From Pseudomonas sp. RC10 (GTDB lineage: Bacteria; Pseudomonadota; Gammaproteobacteria; Pseudomonadales; Pseudomonadaceae), in contig NZ_CP151650.1 of NCBI RefSeq assembly GCF_038397775.1, positions 6,219,001 through 6,283,000 of the forward strand: a DNA stretch of 64,000 nt. The letters run 5' to 3'. Below are positions 41,701 through 49,941 of this stretch, in pieces. The position numbers and the translations under genes are program-made. Below the pieces are notes generated by a model that was not told the origin of the DNA, did no database searches, and worked only from the letters and a program-made list of their open reading frames with translations. Numbering within the stretch: the first letter of the stretch is position 1; the number at the start of each line of letters is the position of its first letter.

Positions 41701-44700
41701 ACCGTAGTGACGGCGCCCTTTCCACCACTGAGTTTTGCCGTGGGTGTGGCCCTCGCGTTACGCGATGCAGGCAAGGCGGTTGAGGCACTGGCCGGGCATG
41801 AGCCGGAATCGGCGTCGGGCCTGTTTCTCGCGGCAGGGTTGAACTTGCTGGGGGCTTACGGCGACTTGAAACAAGGACTGAAAGGCTTTGGCGGCGTCGC
41901 ACGCAAACTGGCCGAGCGCTCGAAACAGGGGGCACGTCCTGCAGCGCTGAAAAAACCGTCACACACACGGATGAAGTTGCATCCGGTGAAGCTCGAAGAC
42001 GAACACTTTCTCCTCGGCCCGCCCAATGCCAAGGGGCAGGCGCAGGTGTATGACAACGCCGGCTTCGAACCGGATGACGCCTTCCCGACTGGTCACTACG
42101 CCAGCAAGAACGACGACGGCGTCTGGCAGCCACTGGATCAACCCTCTGCGTCCTCGTCTTCCAGCGCAGTCAATGACTACCGCGTCACCGGCGTGTCCCT
42201 GCAGGATCTGCCGCGAGTGACCGAAGGCCATGCCAACGGCGTGAGCCTCGGCCAGGGCAAGCATTACATCGAGATGAACGGCGAGGTGTATCAGGTGCAC
42301 TACGACGCCAGCCTGCATTGCTGGCACATCGTCGATCCGCAGAACCCGTTCGCGTTCTTTGGCCGCCAGCCCGTGCGTTTGAACGAACAGGGACAGTGGC
42401 AACGCATCTTGCGCTCGGGCTTGCGCGGCGGCAATGACACTCCCGGCACGTTCAACCCTCTGCGCGAAGATACCCATGCAGGCACCCCAGATGCAGGGCT
42501 GCACGCGTGGGAGTTACCCGCCAATCTGCAACCGCACATGGAAGAGATTTTGACCGGCACGTCCATGGACCCCGTGGCGTTGGGTCTGGAGGATTTCTTC
42601 GCGGCCTACTACGGCGATATGCGCCGAACCTATAGCGAGCTCAGGGAAATACTGTATCGCGACGCTCAGGCGTTCTTCGCCGAACCGATCGCACTCCCGG
42701 CGCGTCCCGCCCTTCCCGCCGTCGATGCCTCGACCACGGTCGGCGACTTTCTGGAGAGTGCCTTTGCCAACAGCAACGGTCTGGTGTTCGGTGAAGCCCC
42801 CAAATCCATCGCCAGCAAACGCCTGCTGATGACAAACATGAAGACCCTCGCCGAGCAGCGAGTCGAGGTGCTGTACATCGAGCATGTGTTCACGGACAAG
42901 CACCTGCGCAAGCTGGCGAAGTATCGCGCCAAGGGCAGCCGGGTTCGCGCCGGATCCCATGAGATCAAGGCTCATCTCAGGTACCTGAACAACAAGGCGC
43001 TGGATAACCTGAGTCGCGAATTCGACTATTACCACCTCATCAAAGAGGCCCATCGTCACGGGATCGAGGTGCGTCCCTTGAATTCGTCGGTGAGTTATCC
43101 GGTCATGGCGTTCCCGGTGTCGGGGGCCGCCGGGGATAGCGCTGCTGCTCAAAAAATGAGCAATTTCTTCGGCCACAAAGTGATCGGCAGTGACGCGGCC
43201 GCCGAACCGACCCGACGCTGGGTGGCCTTGGTCGATCAGAAGCTCGCCACGACCCATGAGCACGTCCTCGGCATCGCTGAGCTGGAAGGCGCCATCAGTG
43301 TGCGTATCGAAGATGTACCTGCAGGCCGGGCAACGAAAATCAGTCAGGAAGCCACGCTGGTCAACACCGAGACGAACATGGCGTCGAGCGATTTCAAGAT
43401 CGAGTTCCCCTCTTCCAGCCTGGCAGAACCTGCAACGGCTCCCGTGAATGCGGCGTCGCCTCCGGCTGCTATCCCTCAGTCCTCCGGGGCGCAAGCCTCA
43501 GGAGCCAGCCTTGGATTTCAGTGGGACGAAGCTACCGGCTGGCAGCACATCGACCCTGAGCAATGGCTGCCAGAGACGCCGCCGACCGCGCTTCAGCAGT
43601 CGCTCGCCGACCCGCGCTACGACATGCCATTCGAGTCGCACGCCATCTTGTATGAGCTGGCGTATAAGGAGCATCGAGGGCTAAACAGTGAGTATTTTTT
43701 CTTCAATGAACGCCTGAATGACGTGGAGGACGTTTTCTTTGGCCTGCGGACGAAACTGCGCCACGACGCGCGCGAAATTCTGACAGCCGATCTCCCCCCG
43801 CGCCCGACGATGCCTTCGGTGGAGCCGGCGCTGAGCGCCCCACAGTTCATTCAGCGCCTGTACGAGCACACCGATGGAATGGTCGTCGGGGAGTTTCATG
43901 CGTCCGTGGGCAGCAAAAAATTCCTCATCGACAACCTGCCACTGCTGGCGGAACAACAGGTGAAAACCCTGTACATGGAGCATCTGCTGACCGACCTGCA
44001 CCAACTGCACCTGGACCGGTTTCATGAAACGGGCCAAATGAGCAATGAGCTTTTGAACAGCCTCCAGCGTCTGGATCGAGGTCAGTTGACGGATCCGGCC
44101 AGGGCTTACAATTTCGAGATGCTGGTGATCAAGGCGCGAGAGCACGGTATTGAGGTCCGCGCCATCGATTGTGCAGCGAGCTACCACCTCAAGGGCGTAC
44201 GCGAGACCAAGACCACTCGACAGGAAATGATGAATTATTTTGCGTCCCGGACGATTCGTCGACATCAGGCGGTTGTCGGGCGGCACCGCTGGGTCGCGCT
44301 GGTCGGCAACAGCCATTCCAACCGTTACAACCGCGTTCCGGGGGTGGCCGAACTGGAAGGCGCCATCGGCGTGCGGGTCGATGACGTGGCACCGGGCACC
44401 TCGCAGGGCATCGTTCGAGATCCGGGCGAAAGCGCCCGGGCGTCGATGACCCGAGCAAACGCATTCGTGAAGGGGGATTTCAAGCTCGAAGTGGAGGTGC
44501 CGGGCAGGATCAATCAAGTCAGCCCCACCCGCATTCTGGCGCCACAACCACTGTCACTGGAGCAACGCCTGGCACGGCCGGGCATGTTCGTGACCGAACT
44601 GGAACTCGATGACGTGTACGTGATTGTCCACAGGGCGAGAACGGGCGAAATCTTGCGCACGCCGGTGCAGGTCGATTCTGCGGGCAAGGTGTTCGTGGAT

Positions 44701-44796
44701 CGTCCGGCGTGGCTAGCGGTACATCTGCAACCCTATGATGACCTTGATGCCCTGATTCTGGCGCTTGAAGACATCAACCTGACGCGAGTGGGGTAA
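38707..44796 (+). CDS. Giant dermonecrotic-toxin-like protein with two TIKI/PMT-type domains
   Basis: About 2029 residues (ATG 38707, AGGAA upstream; ATG 38647 is also in frame). No signal peptide. The body resembles Pseudomonas DUF6543 (dermonecrotic toxin) proteins: LPELALYGLHPNDLSEGSEF and LSFAEYQREAYAKPASQKL in the first third. Residues about 990-1060 hold hydrophobic helices (TVVTAPFPPLSFAVGVALAL), a possible membrane-insertion region. The last 750 residues carry two tandem copies (about 1297-1565 and 1663-1927) of a domain of the TIKI/EreA/ChaN/PMT-like superfamily. Copy 2 keeps two GX2H motifs (GEFH with E1729/H1731; GNSH with H1870); copy 1 has GEAP and DQKL instead. Likely secreted or cell-delivered toxin; target, delivery and immunity are unknown. 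It is on the strand opposite to the flanking LPS genes. Confidence 0.85.
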   Translation: MQTFTPTRPSPALTHPAAASALKRLTESCETLTTELLQLSSPHAALLDALKTGEQTAIEQETGTLLDTLDTYWHTKSAQGQSRRRLFTTLFEKALRDEVALKSHENDLLPNALECLPGSLDTDAQDQPTVCALHIAIEADTLAEIHGALVMSLASGRTLLALPGSGMSEFATQRSMLDTVAHWLNDNALRWGLLINAEQRHQDALFAATDDPDVYLEHFDSNDVQLRLVTGNPYRHAIQRLIEKQRADVLYVCGEGRNPDSTLHANQIEGAVSLSGVFGPRAMLERRELTLAEHKARTALPDWIKLASGEDLDEYRQRLKRFEDGHTALASALNGAASAEQYAKVSLRARLASDLGYDLAPESITVSTRRTLPVTRETYTVTRTLPELALYGLHPNDLSEGSEFLTHTTVNIDGRPVGATHASLTPAYAGRVVDELKLRLSFAEYQREAYAKPASQKLMRELLDLQIAEAAYVAKMQGHLSLDDFNVVTAVTEGVLTATDQVLRIQHIRINNRATLSRTLVFRKENAAGELQRLIMFASDAPRPQLFQSFNSETQMLHELVAWTASPEMTRYLIDQLNVADRPALNSTLDALREKPFPRADFLRLVTQESYDNALQTLVIQGMNVVRSQNEAYTPNWYIRASSEQRQQLLALEDAANGAVMNYAAQPHTRVQDFEDYVHQRASEKICQLLKVPPGTVDPDHIIVKTERETLSYTAMMRNGYDDSFGVFKPTADTTATFSGPQGIDLSPLTPASVAGSVRGKWLADAYGDLVKRTLLDPQSEGYGYRRQTRALITRLNMQAAALRSLLKGHIDETQYEWLQQSIRHLNDATPEVRAHHPVYPLQIHIDKPFIALHMGGISQLVVTDTNLIHVETVQGCYALMPTAVRLGALLYTPNAPDGLEFRAFSSFVDSLGAPGMIDYYKDRCRINARRVLSFFLNDMKTGNGNKRPVLPAEPIADFAQVCFNRKIERKLRDAEETSTNRHDMLSQVIWNSVDIIATVVTAPFPPLSFAVGVALALRDAGKAVEALAGHEPESASGLFLAAGLNLLGAYGDLKQGLKGFGGVARKLAERSKQGARPAALKKPSHTRMKLHPVKLEDEHFLLGPPNAKGQAQVYDNAGFEPDDAFPTGHYASKNDDGVWQPLDQPSASSSSSAVNDYRVTGVSLQDLPRVTEGHANGVSLGQGKHYIEMNGEVYQVHYDASLHCWHIVDPQNPFAFFGRQPVRLNEQGQWQRILRSGLRGGNDTPGTFNPLREDTHAGTPDAGLHAWELPANLQPHMEEILTGTSMDPVALGLEDFFAAYYGDMRRTYSELREILYRDAQAFFAEPIALPARPALPAVDASTTVGDFLESAFANSNGLVFGEAPKSIASKRLLMTNMKTLAEQRVEVLYIEHVFTDKHLRKLAKYRAKGSRVRAGSHEIKAHLRYLNNKALDNLSREFDYYHLIKEAHRHGIEVRPLNSSVSYPVMAFPVSGAAGDSAAAQKMSNFFGHKVIGSDAAAEPTRRWVALVDQKLATTHEHVLGIAELEGAISVRIEDVPAGRATKISQEATLVNTETNMASSDFKIEFPSSSLAEPATAPVNAASPPAAIPQSSGAQASGASLGFQWDEATGWQHIDPEQWLPETPPTALQQSLADPRYDMPFESHAILYELAYKEHRGLNSEYFFFNERLNDVEDVFFGLRTKLRHDAREILTADLPPRPTMPSVEPALSAPQFIQRLYEHTDGMVVGEFHASVGSKKFLIDNLPLLAEQQVKTLYMEHLLTDLHQLHLDRFHETGQMSNELLNSLQRLDRGQLTDPARAYNFEMLVIKAREHGIEVRAIDCAASYHLKGVRETKTTRQEMMNYFASRTIRRHQAVVGRHRWVALVGNSHSNRYNRVPGVAELEGAIGVRVDDVAPGTSQGIVRDPGESARASMTRANAFVKGDFKLEVEVPGRINQVSPTRILAPQPLSLEQRLARPGMFVTELELDDVYVIVHRARTGEILRTPVQVDSAGKVFVDRPAWLAVHLQPYDDLDALILALEDINLTRVG

Positions 44797-44815
44797 GCCT
44801 TTAGCAGCACGGTGG

Positions 44816-44851
44816 GCCGGCGGTGGCGCCATTGAAATCGCTGCCGCCGGC
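44816..44851 (+). terminator. GC-rich hairpin after the giant toxin gene
   Basis: GCCGGCGGTGGCG (44816-44828) pairs with CGCTGCCGCCGGC (44839-44851), 11 Watson-Crick pairs plus two G-T wobbles and a 10-nt loop, 20 bases after the stop. No T-run follows. It also lies after the convergent kinase gene, so could serve both. Confidence 0.5.
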
Positions 44852-44902
44852 GAGTCGGACTGCTACAGGGACGGATGTCGTTAGGACGTCTGCCCGACTC
44901 CC

Positions 44903-46342
44903 TCACACCGCTTTTGGCAAGCGCTGTTCCAGCAACTGGTGCAGCGCGCTGTCGGCAGGCCAGTTGCGCATGAAACGCGCGCGGTCCTTGGCGAACGCGG
45001 CGGCAAACGCGCTTTGCGAGCCGTGCTGGCACATCGCGTCGAGGTCGATCAACGCCCAACGGTCCTGATGCCAGAACACGTTATGGCCCTTGAGGTCGCC
45101 ATGGCTGATGCGCTCGCGAATCAATTGCTCGAACAGTGCGTCCAGCGCCTGCAATTCGTTTTCAGGCGCCTCGCCCGATGCAACATAAGGCGCGAAACGT
45201 TCGATGACGTCCGGGCCCGGCAGGTATTCGGTGACCAGATACGCCTTGCGCCGCAGCCAGAAAAAACGCTGCTCCAGCAAGGCCAACGGCTTGGGCGTGG
45301 CGATGCCGAGGAACATCAGGCGACTGCCCTCGCGCCATGAATGCCAGGCGCGGCTGGGGCGCCAGAAGCGTTTGAGCCAGTGGGCGAAGTTCTTGATGTT
45401 GTAGCGCTTGATCACCAACGGTCGGCCATCAACCTCAGTTTTCGCCACACTGGCGGCGCCGCCCGTCTTGTAGAGGTGGCCGCTGTCGATCAGGGTGTCG
45501 GCCTTGTCCAGCACCGGCAGCATCGCCGCCTCTTCCTCGCGACGAATTGCCCGCAGACCAAATGGGCCGTCCGATACGCTGAACAGGCTGCACTCGCGCC
45601 CGATCTTGATCAGGTAATCCCGCAGTCGCCAGGCGCTGACCTTGTCGATCTGCTTGTGCAGCGCTTCCACCGGCAGCGCGTGCTCGCCATTGCTCAGAAG
45701 GTAGTAGACCAGCAGTTCTTCAGTGAACGGCGCCAGGGACTTGGGCAACTGAGCGAAAAACACGCCGAGGTTTTCCAGGACTTTTGGGCGGGACAGCGGC
45801 TTGCCCGCTTCTTCGACCCGAATTCCGGCGCCGTCGATCAGGTACAGCTGGCCGTTCTGTCGCAGCAGGTTGTCAAGGTGCAGGTCTTCTTGCCAAAGGC
45901 CCTTGGCGTGCATGTGCCCAACGGCGGCGAGGGCTTCGCTCAGCACGGCGGTTTGTTCGTCGGCCAGCGGCGGCAGGTGCTCGACGGCTTTCCAGGCTTC
46001 GCCAAGGCTTTCAGCCTGATCGAGGAATTCGAAAAGGAGCCAGCCGCCTTCGCCTTCGTTCAGCCCTTCGGCCAACAGCAATGGCGTGGTCAAGCCTTGC
46101 TCGGCAAGGAGCTGCACCCCGGCGCGCTCACGCTGAAAATGCCGAGGCGCCTTGCTGCCCACCAGCAATTTAGCGAGCACCGGACGCCCACGCCATATGC
46201 CCGCGCCCACGTAGCGTTGGCCCGGCAGCACACGCAGCAGGCTCAACAGCTGCAACTCGGCGGGACCCGCCGCATCCGCCAACGCAATGCTCATCGGCAG
46301 CGTCGGGGTACGACCGGCGTTTTTCAGTTCAGACAAACGCAT
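44903..46342 (-). CDS. Double-domain LPS-kinase-like protein (InaA family)
   Basis: 479 residues formed of two kinase-fold units. Unit 1 (about 1-240) has the loop LWQEDLHLDNLL; unit 2 (about 250-479) has ISHGDLKGHNVFW followed by LIDLDAM, a complete HxDxxxxN plus DFG-like pair. Its position matches PA5006 beside waaP/wapP/wapQ. Likely phosphorylates or otherwise modifies the core; substrate unproven. It is last in the waaF-led unit, after a REP pair. Confidence 0.85.
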   Translation of the reverse strand: MRLSELKNAGRTPTLPMSIALADAAGPAELQLLSLLRVLPGQRYVGAGIWRGRPVLAKLLVGSKAPRHFQRERAGVQLLAEQGLTTPLLLAEGLNEGEGGWLLFEFLDQAESLGEAWKAVEHLPPLADEQTAVLSEALAAVGHMHAKGLWQEDLHLDNLLRQNGQLYLIDGAGIRVEEAGKPLSRPKVLENLGVFFAQLPKSLAPFTEELLVYYLLSNGEHALPVEALHKQIDKVSAWRLRDYLIKIGRECSLFSVSDGPFGLRAIRREEEAAMLPVLDKADTLIDSGHLYKTGGAASVAKTEVDGRPLVIKRYNIKNFAHWLKRFWRPSRAWHSWREGSRLMFLGIATPKPLALLEQRFFWLRRKAYLVTEYLPGPDVIERFAPYVASGEAPENELQALDALFEQLIRERISHGDLKGHNVFWHQDRWALIDLDAMCQHGSQSAFAAAFAKDRARFMRNWPADSALHQLLEQRLPKAV

Positions 46343-46417
46343 CGGCGCCCTCTTCGATCAAACATGAATGCAGTACATATCTACAGCGTCACAGGGACTC
46401 GCTTCTGCCCGAGGGGC

Positions 46418-46503
46418 GTAGGAGCCGGCTTGCTGGCGAATGCGTCAGGTCAGCAACATATAGGGTGACTAACACGGCGCATTCGCCAGCAAGCCGGCTC
46501 CCA
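46418..46503. repeat. REP pair between wapQ and the double-domain kinase gene
   Basis: GTAGGAGCCGGCTTGCTGGC at 46418-46437 faces GCCAGCAAGCCGGCTCCCAC near 46485-46504. Same subfamily as the pair at 3292-3380. Confidence 0.9.
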
Positions 46504-46527
46504 CAATGGACCTCATCACCACTCACA

Positions 46528-47283
46528 TCAGCGTCCGCTGCGCTTATGACTGCCGCGCTTCGCCAACCGCTGCCACCAGGAATCCACCAGCCCACTGTCA
46601 CCCGGCGCCTGTAAGTAGGCGGCGAGCAGTTCGCGGATTTCGGCTTCGTTCCACATCGGTGCGCGCCGTAGCAAAGGCTCGATGTCCTTGACCCGATCCC
46701 GTTGGCCGAAGATTGACTTGCGGGTCTTCTCAAGGTCGATCAACTGCGCCTGATAGGCGCTGCCTTTGGCTTTCATGAAAATGTGCTTGGGGTAAAAACA
46801 GCCATGCACCTGACCAGCCTTGTGCAACGTGCGCGCCAGTTGACCGCAGGCTTGCAGAATCGCCAGGCGTTGAGTCGCGGCCAGCGCGTCCCACTCGCTC
46901 AACAGCGTGTCCAGATCGGTCCAGCCATCCAGCGCCCGAGTCATCAGAATGGCCCGACGCTCGCCATCGACCTTTTTCTCGCCATAAAACACCGCATGCA
47001 GCGCCGGAATGCCGAGCTTCTGATACAGGCTGATGTTGCGAAACTCGCGAGAGAACGACGGCTCGCCAAACGGGTGATGCAGCGTGTGCGTCAGGTAATT
47101 GCTCTGACGCTTGAGGTAATAACCGGAGCCTTCAAGCTCCAGACGAAACACGCTGCTCCAGCCGCCGCGCCCGGTGTTGGGTTCGTCCACGGCGTCGAGC
47201 TGCACGTCCCACAGCGAATCGAAATCGGCCAAACCGTGGCGCTCCAGCAAGCCACGGTCGGCGTCAGCGATGAAAACACTCAT
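46528..47283 (-). CDS. wapQ: WapQ, LPS-core heptose kinase-like protein
   Basis: 251 residues, WaaP-related fold. K59 (YYLKRQ) could be the nucleotide lysine. The catalytic loop reads QVHGCFYPKHIF with H160 and C162, where kinases have Asp, so activity is uncertain. Start overlaps the wapP stop (ATGA). In P. aeruginosa wapQ is one of three core kinases beside waaP. Confidence 0.86.
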   Translation of the reverse strand: MSVFIADADRGLLERHGLADFDSLWDVQLDAVDEPNTGRGGWSSVFRLELEGSGYYLKRQSNYLTHTLHHPFGEPSFSREFRNISLYQKLGIPALHAVFYGEKKVDGERRAILMTRALDGWTDLDTLLSEWDALAATQRLAILQACGQLARTLHKAGQVHGCFYPKHIFMKAKGSAYQAQLIDLEKTRKSIFGQRDRVKDIEPLLRRAPMWNEAEIRELLAAYLQAPGDSGLVDSWWQRLAKRGSHKRSGR

Positions 47284-48014
47284 TCCCGCCCCTCGAAAAA
47301 GCTGACGATGTGTCGAATGCGCTTCTTGTCCGATGCGTTCAGGCGCTCGCGCCCACGGTATTGCAAATAGAAGCGCAGGCGCTGGGTCGCGGACAGGTGA
47401 TATTTAGCCACCTTGTCCAGACACGCCAAGTCCTTGGTGATCCGATAGCGCAGCATGAAACTGACCCAGAATGCGCCGTTCGGGCAATCGATCAGAAACA
47501 CCGTCGAGCGGTCGTCCACCAACAGGTTGCGCCACTTCAGGTCGTTATGGGTGAAGCGATGATCGTGCATGGTCCGGGTGTAGCGTGCGACCTGCTGGCT
47601 GATTCGGTCCACCCAGGAACGGTTGTCCAGACGCTCGTCGTGGACCCGCGCCAGCTCCGACAAATCCTCGGTGCGCGGCAGTTCGCGGGTGATCAACGCG
47701 CCGCGATCATACGCGGCGCCCCGGCGCTCAAGGCCCCAGGCGATCACCTCGGCTGTCGGAATCCCCCACTTGGCGAAACGCTTGAGGTTCTGCCACTCGG
47801 ACTTCACGCGAGGCCGCCCCAGATAACGGCGCAGCCCTTTGCCCGCCGCGACGTAACGTTTGACGTAGTAATTCACGCCACCACGCTCCACGCGAATCAC
47901 TTCCGACAGCGGGTCGCGGGTCAATCGCTCGCCTTGCAAGGCAAACACGGCGTCCAGCGATCCAAAGTCAGCGGCCAGCTCGGCGTATTCCGGTTCAAGG
48001 TTCCACCCCGCCAT
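47280..48014 (-). CDS. wapP: WapP, LPS-core heptose kinase
   Basis: 244 residues. Kinase loop HDHRFTHNDLKWRNLLVD (HxDxxxxN) and the following FLIDCPNG give an intact active site. Expected to phosphorylate core heptose II. ATG at 48014 overlaps the waaP stop (TGATG). The open frame extends upstream to 48077 but only into waaP. Confidence 0.9.
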   Translation of the reverse strand: MAGWNLEPEYAELAADFGSLDAVFALQGERLTRDPLSEVIRVERGGVNYYVKRYVAAGKGLRRYLGRPRVKSEWQNLKRFAKWGIPTAEVIAWGLERRGAAYDRGALITRELPRTEDLSELARVHDERLDNRSWVDRISQQVARYTRTMHDHRFTHNDLKWRNLLVDDRSTVFLIDCPNGAFWVSFMLRYRITKDLACLDKVAKYHLSATQRLRFYLQYRGRERLNASDKKRIRHIVSFFEGRE

Positions 48015-48820
48015 CAGAGCGCATCCCCGTACCGCAATTTGCGCTGATAGAGCTTCTCGGCCTTGGCCTCCAGCCACACCAGCAACGCCGACTCTTCAGC
48101 CAGAATCTGGCGCAGCGGCTGCTGGAAATAGCCTTTGAGGAAACGCATTTTGTCGCGGCGGGTCAGGCCGATGTCCAGCGCCGAGAAATACAGCGCGGCC
48201 AGGTCCTTGTTGCGCCAGCGTTGAGTGATCTGATCCCGCGTCTGCGCACGGTGCAGGTCGATCACCGACAGCTTGAAGCTTTCCGGGGTGACCGGCGTGT
48301 CGGTATGCAGCAGGAAGTGGCACAGGTAGCAGTCGCGATGGTTGACCCCGGCGCGGTGCATCATGCCGACCAGCCGTGCGACTTCAGCGATATACGCCCA
48401 CTTCATGCGCGGCTCGGGTGGCTGTTTCACCCAGTTGATGCTGACGTCTTCCATGCTCTCGGTCGGCGCCAGCTCTTCGGTGACGATGAACGAATGCTGC
48501 GCGGCCGGGTTGCTGCCGCGCTCGCCATAGGCCACGGAGGTCATGGTCGGGACGCCGACTTCCGTGAGGCGGTTGATCGCGTCGAATTCCTTGCCCGCGC
48601 CCAGCACCGGCAGTTTGGCGGTCAGCAGATTCTTCGCCACTTCACCCCAGCCAATGCCGCGATGAATCTTGACGAAATAGCCGCGGCCATCGACTTCAGT
48701 GCGCAGCGTGCGACGGTTTTCCAGCTCGCGGTACACCTGACCTTGCAACGCCTCGACGGCTTCGAACGCGTCGCGCCCGGCCCAGAGGGACTTGAAGGGT
48801 TCAGCGAGGATCAGTTTCAT
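48014..48820 (-). CDS. waaP: LPS core heptose(I) kinase WaaP
   Basis: 268 residues. The kinase loop GVNHRDCYLCHFLLH supplies the HRD and metal contacts; FKSLWAGRDAFEAVEALQG is the family N-terminus. Phosphorylates heptose I, which is needed for outer-membrane integrity and is essential in P. aeruginosa. ATGA overlap with waaG upstream. Confidence 0.95.
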   Translation of the reverse strand: MKLILAEPFKSLWAGRDAFEAVEALQGQVYRELENRRTLRTEVDGRGYFVKIHRGIGWGEVAKNLLTAKLPVLGAGKEFDAINRLTEVGVPTMTSVAYGERGSNPAAQHSFIVTEELAPTESMEDVSINWVKQPPEPRMKWAYIAEVARLVGMMHRAGVNHRDCYLCHFLLHTDTPVTPESFKLSVIDLHRAQTRDQITQRWRNKDLAALYFSALDIGLTRRDKMRFLKGYFQQPLRQILAEESALLVWLEAKAEKLYQRKLRYGDAL

Positions 48821-49941
48821 CCGTGGTGCTCCGCCAGAATCACATCCGCAGCGTGCTGCGGCATGCTGTAAAGGTCAGCCGTGTCAGCGAACGCCAGCCC
48901 GTTCTTGCCCCAGGCCGAGCGAGCGGCATCGTCTTCGAGCATGCGGCTCAGGTATTGATTGAGCTGACTCTGCTCGAACGGCTCGTCGAGGACCAGACCG
49001 CTGTCGGCTTCGGCGATGTAATGGGCGTAGCCACACACCGCGCTGACCAGCACCGGCAGGCCCGCGACCAACGCTTCGAGCAGCACCGTGCCGGTGTTCT
49101 CGTTGTACGCCGGGTGAATCAACAGGTCGGCGCCCAGCAGGAAGCGCGGGATGTCGCTGCGGCCCTTCATGAAGGTCACGTTGTCGCTCAGGCCCAACGT
49201 CGTGCTCTGCAACTGGAAGACTTTCGGGTCGTCCTGACCGATGACGAACAGGCGCGTGCGTTTGCGCAACGCCGACGGCAAGGCCGCGAGGGCTTTCAGG
49301 CTACGGTCAACACCCTTGGTCTTGAAGCCGGAGCCTATCTGCACCAGCAGCAGGTCGTCGTCAGCCAATTTGAATTCGCGTCGGAATTCGGCGCGGATCT
49401 CGGCGGCATTGGTCGGTGCGCGACGGTCTTGGGAAATCCCCGGCGGCAACAGGTGAAAGCGCTTGAGCGGCGTGTCGTAGTGCTTGATGAACAGCGGCTG
49501 CTGCACTTCGGAAATCATCAGCACTTCGGTTTTCGCGTCTTTGGCGAACACCGAGCGCTCGTAATCGGCGAAGTGGCGATAGCGGCCCCAGTATTTGTAC
49601 AGGCCGTGACGCAGGTTCTGCGCCTTGTCTTCATAACAGCCGTCGGCGGCGTAATACACGTCCAGACCGGGCATTTTGTTGAAGCCGATCAGACGATCCA
49701 CCGGGCGCTTGGCCAGGTCGGCGTTCATCCAGTCGGTGAGTTTTTCATTGCGGCGATGATTGAAGATCGCCTTGACCGGCGCCACCAGCACTTCGAAGCC
49801 GGGCGGCACGTCACCTTCCCAGATCAGCGTGTAGACGCGGATCGAATGCCCGCGCTGCTGACACTCCAGGGCGATGCGCATGAAATCACGCTGCAAGCCG
49901 CCGAAGGGAAAGTATTTATAAAGCACGAATGCCAGTTGCAT
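48817..49941 (-). CDS. waaG: LPS glucosyl/galactosaminyltransferase WaaG
   Basis: 374 residues, GT4 family, GT-B fold. N-terminus QLAFVLYKYFPFGGLQRDF is characteristic of WaaG; donor side shows GSGFKTKGVDRSLKALAAL and NENTGTVLLEALVAGLPVL (EX7E). Adds the first outer-core hexose (galactosamine in pseudomonads). Start TGATG overlap with waaC stop. Confidence 0.93.
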   Translation of the reverse strand: MQLAFVLYKYFPFGGLQRDFMRIALECQQRGHSIRVYTLIWEGDVPPGFEVLVAPVKAIFNHRRNEKLTDWMNADLAKRPVDRLIGFNKMPGLDVYYAADGCYEDKAQNLRHGLYKYWGRYRHFADYERSVFAKDAKTEVLMISEVQQPLFIKHYDTPLKRFHLLPPGISQDRRAPTNAAEIRAEFRREFKLADDDLLLVQIGSGFKTKGVDRSLKALAALPSALRKRTRLFVIGQDDPKVFQLQSTTLGLSDNVTFMKGRSDIPRFLLGADLLIHPAYNENTGTVLLEALVAGLPVLVSAVCGYAHYIAEADSGLVLDEPFEQSQLNQYLSRMLEDDAARSAWGKNGLAFADTADLYSMPQHAADVILAEHHG

